Position numbers and translations under genes: made by a program. Below are positions 5,444 to 7,342 of a DNA stretch of 7,342 bases, piece by piece. Under the pieces are notes generated by a model, which was not told the DNA's origin, searched no databases, and saw only the letters and a program-made list of their open reading frames with translations. The number at the start of each line of letters is the position of its first letter. Position 1 is the stretch's first letter. Source of the DNA: JAEXNA01 sp050486105 (GTDB lineage: Bacteria > Vulcanimicrobiota > Xenobia > Xenobiales > JADMJV01); contig JBJHCR010000314.1 of NCBI GenBank assembly GCA_050486105.1, forward strand, positions 1-7,342, in the 5' to 3' direction.

Positions 5444-6760
5444 ATGCTTGATTTTAAGCCAGATTTTACCCGCTATCTTGAGCAGTTGCCAAAGATCCAG
5501 ACCATAAAGCAGCACGGTAGAGTGACCCAGGTCGTGGGTTTGATCATTGAGGCCGAGGGACCGGCGGTACGCTTAGGAGAACTTTGCTACATTGTCTCAC
5601 CCGAGGGCCAGGAAGTTCGTTCTGAAGTCGTTGGCTTCAAGGGGAACAAGGTGCAGTTGATGCCCCTCGGTGAGCTTGGGGGAATCGGGCCGGGGTGCGA
5701 GGTGCGTTCCACCGGTAAGCCCCTCATGGTGAAGGTGGGTTGGAATCTCTTGGGTCGCGTGCTCGACGGACTGGGAGAGCCTATCGACGGACTCGGCCCT
5801 CTTGACTGCGAGGACGAGTATCCCATCTACAACAACCCTCCCAATCCGTTTTTGCGGCCACGGATCGAGGAGAGGATGGAGATGGGGATTCGAGTTCTCG
5901 ACTCCACTCTCACCTTTGGAAAGGGGCAGCGAGTTGGAATCTTTGCCGGTTCCGGTGTGGGTAAGTCCACCACTTTGTCCATGGTGGCGCGTTTCGCCAA
6001 GGCCGACATCAATGTGTTGGCTCTGATCGGTGAGCGCGGTCGTGAGTTGCGTGATTTTCTCGAGCGAGACTTAGGGCCCGAAGGAATGAAGCGCTCGGTA
6101 GTCACGGTGGCGACTTCCGACACCCCGGCCCTGGTTCGTCTTAAGGCATCCTATACGGGAACAGCCATCGCCGAGTATTTTCGAGACCAGGGCTACAATG
6201 TCATGCTGATGATGGACTCGGTGACCCGCTTTGCCATGGCTCAGCGCGAAGTGGGTTTGGCCGTAGGGGAGCCTCCAGCCACCAAAGGCTACACGCCCAG
6301 TTGCTTTGCTTTGCTGCCGAAGCTGATGGAGAGAGCCGGCACCTCTCCCGATGGAGCGATCACTGCAATCTACACAGTGTTGGTGGACGGTGACGATATG
6401 AGTGAGCCGATCGCCGACACCGTTCGTGGTATTCTCGATGGTCATATTGTGCTCTCCCGTAAGATCGCCCACAAGAACATCTACCCTGCGGTGGATGTTC
6501 TCCAGTCGGTGTCTCGTGTTTTTACCGAGGTCGCCGACAAAGAGCACCAAGAGCTAGCGAACAAGTTGAGGAACGTCCTTTCTACCTACCGAGACAACGA
6601 GGACCTGATCAATATCGGTGCCTATCAGCGAGGAGCGAACCCCAAAGTCGATTTTGCCATTTCCAAGATCGATGCCGTCATGGATTTTCTTCGCCAAGGG
6701 ATCTTTGAGCGAGACACCTTTGAAGAGATGATGACCAAGTTGAAAAGGATCTTTGCCTAA
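5444..6760 (+). CDS. fliI: Flagellum-specific export ATPase FliI
   Basis: FliI is the hexameric ATPase, related to the F1 beta subunit, that energises unfolding and entry of flagellar substrates at the cytoplasmic side of the export gate. Visible: a short N-terminal segment that binds FliH (1-25); a beta-barrel domain (about 26-100) ending in GRVLDGLGEPIDG; the Walker A loop GSGVGKST (169-176, Lys174); GERGRE (Glu197 in the position of the catalytic glutamate); Walker B LMMDSVTRFA (Asp258); and the C-terminal helical domain ending RDTFEEMMTKLKRIF. All catalytic residues are present. At 438 residues the length is normal. ATG 5444 lies 13 nt after GGAGAGGA (5423-5430), which is inside the end of fliH, suggesting coupled translation. 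It could only be confused with virulence type III ATPases, and the neighbours rule that out. Confidence 0.97.
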   Translation: MLDFKPDFTRYLEQLPKIQTIKQHGRVTQVVGLIIEAEGPAVRLGELCYIVSPEGQEVRSEVVGFKGNKVQLMPLGELGGIGPGCEVRSTGKPLMVKVGWNLLGRVLDGLGEPIDGLGPLDCEDEYPIYNNPPNPFLRPRIEERMEMGIRVLDSTLTFGKGQRVGIFAGSGVGKSTTLSMVARFAKADINVLALIGERGRELRDFLERDLGPEGMKRSVVTVATSDTPALVRLKASYTGTAIAEYFRDQGYNVMLMMDSVTRFAMAQREVGLAVGEPPATKGYTPSCFALLPKLMERAGTSPDGAITAIYTVLVDGDDMSEPIADTVRGILDGHIVLSRKIAHKNIYPAVDVLQSVSRVFTEVADKEHQELANKLRNVLSTYRDNEDLINIGAYQRGANPKVDFAISKIDAVMDFLRQGIFERDTFEEMMTKLKRIFA

Positions 6761-6765
6761 GCCTT

Positions 6766-7230
6766 ATGCCACCTAAAAAGTTTGTCTATAGGCTCCAAAA
6801 AGTTCTCGAATTCAAAGAGAAGAAGGAAGAAGAGGAGAAAGAGAAGTTGGCCAAGCTCATGGATCAGGAGGTCTACGAGCGCCAAGTTAAGGCCCAGATC
6901 GAGCAATCTTTGGTGGAAACTCAGCACGTGCTTCGCTCGAAACAGGCTGCGGGCACTCTGAATGTTGAAGAACTCCGCTTTTATCCGGGCCATATTAAAA
7001 ATTTGGAGAATAAGTTAAAGAATCAGGAGTTGCGGCTTCAGGAATTAGCGATTAGAATTAAGGGGCAGAGGAATGCCCTGTTGAAGGCCGCTCAGGAACG
7101 ACAAGTTTACGAAAAACACAAAGAGAAATGTCGTGAAGAGTGGCAAGCCGAAGTCGATGCAGCCGAAGCCCGGATGCTCGATGAGTTGGCGACCATCAAC
7201 TTTGCCAGGAATCAGCGCAACCAGGATTAG
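6766..7230 (+). CDS. fliJ: Flagellar export protein FliJ
   Basis: FliJ is the coiled-coil stalk inserted in the FliI hexamer, resembling the gamma subunit of F1, and it links ATP hydrolysis to the export gate. The 154-residue product is almost wholly helical and charged. It starts with the family hallmark FVYRLQKVLEFKEKKEEEEKEKLA (6-29), has a long heptad-like middle rich in Gln, Leu, Lys and Glu, and ends with the FliJ signature LLKAAQERQVYEKHKEKCREEW followed by a short acidic and polar tail (DELATINFARNQRNQD). The length is typical (about 147). ATG 6766 is 5 nt after the fliI stop with no good ribosome site (AAGG is 17 nt away), so translation is probably coupled to fliI. The family is weakly conserved, but position after fliI plus both end motifs makes the call safe. 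Confidence 0.93.
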   Translation: MPPKKFVYRLQKVLEFKEKKEEEEKEKLAKLMDQEVYERQVKAQIEQSLVETQHVLRSKQAAGTLNVEELRFYPGHIKNLENKLKNQELRLQELAIRIKGQRNALLKAAQERQVYEKHKEKCREEWQAEVDAAEARMLDELATINFARNQRNQD

Positions 7231-7236
7231 ATCGCA

Positions 7237-7245
7237 AAAGGAGGG
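7237..7245 (+). promoter_or_regulatory. Strong Shine-Dalgarno deciding a TTG start after fliJ
   Basis: AAAGGAGGG lies 5 nt before a TTG at 7251, near-ideal spacing and the strongest ribosome site in the window. It supports a real gene starting with TTG where a search restricted to ATG would miss it. Confidence 0.75.
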
Positions 7246-7250
7246 ACTTC

Positions 7251-7342
7251 TTGTCTATCTATAATCGCATAGCGGCCATCGAGAACAAGATCCAAAGCAT
7301 TGAAGGACGTCTGTCAACCGCAGGGACCACAACCTCAGCGCA
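7251..7342 (+). CDS. Start of next cluster gene (partial), unidentified; possibly a flagellar lytic transglycosylase
   Basis: The gene starts at TTG 7251, 20 nt after the fliJ stop, and runs open to the window edge, giving 30 residues. They begin MSIYNRIAAIENKIQSIEGRL, an amphipathic helix with repeated I--I--I spacing, then a Thr/Ala-rich segment. It is in the fliG-J unit by orientation and spacing. From memory, some flagellar clusters carry after fliJ a protein with an SLT (lysozyme-like) domain and a similar short N-terminal helix before a low-complexity linker; fliK is another common gene here. Thirty residues are too few to choose, so the product is left unassigned. Confidence 0.6.
   Translation, partial: MSIYNRIAAIENKIQSIEGRLSTAGTTTSA

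Noticed and set aside
5054..5515. Open frame on the - strand with a hydrophobic, membrane-like stretch
   Set aside because: The hydrophobic run is the antisense of the His/Asp/Glu-rich tail of fliH; no independent support for a gene.

Overview
This window is a stretch of a bacterial flagellar gene cluster, all on the + strand. The order is flgB (3' end only), flgC, fliE, fliF, fliG, fliH, fliI, fliJ and the first 30 codons of one more gene. It encodes the inner half of the flagellar motor and its export machinery: the proximal rod and rod/MS-ring adaptor (FlgB, FlgC, FliE), the MS ring (FliF), the rotor switch protein (FliG), and the cytoplasmic export ATPase set (FliH stator, FliI ATPase, FliJ stalk). 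I see no RNA genes, mobile elements, CRISPR arrays or foreign-looking segments.

The organism is a motile bacterium of moderately high G+C. The gene order is the widespread fla/che-type order found in Firmicutes, spirochaetes and many other phyla, so it does not fix a lineage. Two or three of the seven starts visible in the window are not ATG (GTG for fliG, TTG for the last gene, probably TTG for fliH). Five of the eight visible stops are TAG and none is TGA. A run of ten N at 2503-2512 shows that this is a scaffolded draft assembly, probably a metagenome or single-cell bin.

Region 1-2830 holds flgB', flgC, fliE and fliF. fliF is broken only by the assembly gap: its second membrane helix and FliG-binding tail resume in another frame immediately after the N run. 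Region 2831-3085 (255 nt) is the only sizeable non-coding stretch. It contains a strong intrinsic terminator directly after fliF, then a 41-nt imperfect hairpin enclosing a 12-bp palindrome, then a short leader ORF that overlaps the fliG start. Region 3086-7342 holds fliG-fliH-fliI-fliJ and the next gene, packed with 3-20 nt spacers, which implies a second transcription unit.

No wholly new system is visible. The points worth a second look are: the terminator that separates fliF from fliG, whose products bind each other directly; a FliG in which the end of the N-terminal domain is replaced by a Gly/Ala/Met-rich segment and several motor-domain residues differ from the usual; and a FliH nearly twice the usual length, with a Pro-rich N-terminal extension and a His-rich C-terminal tail.
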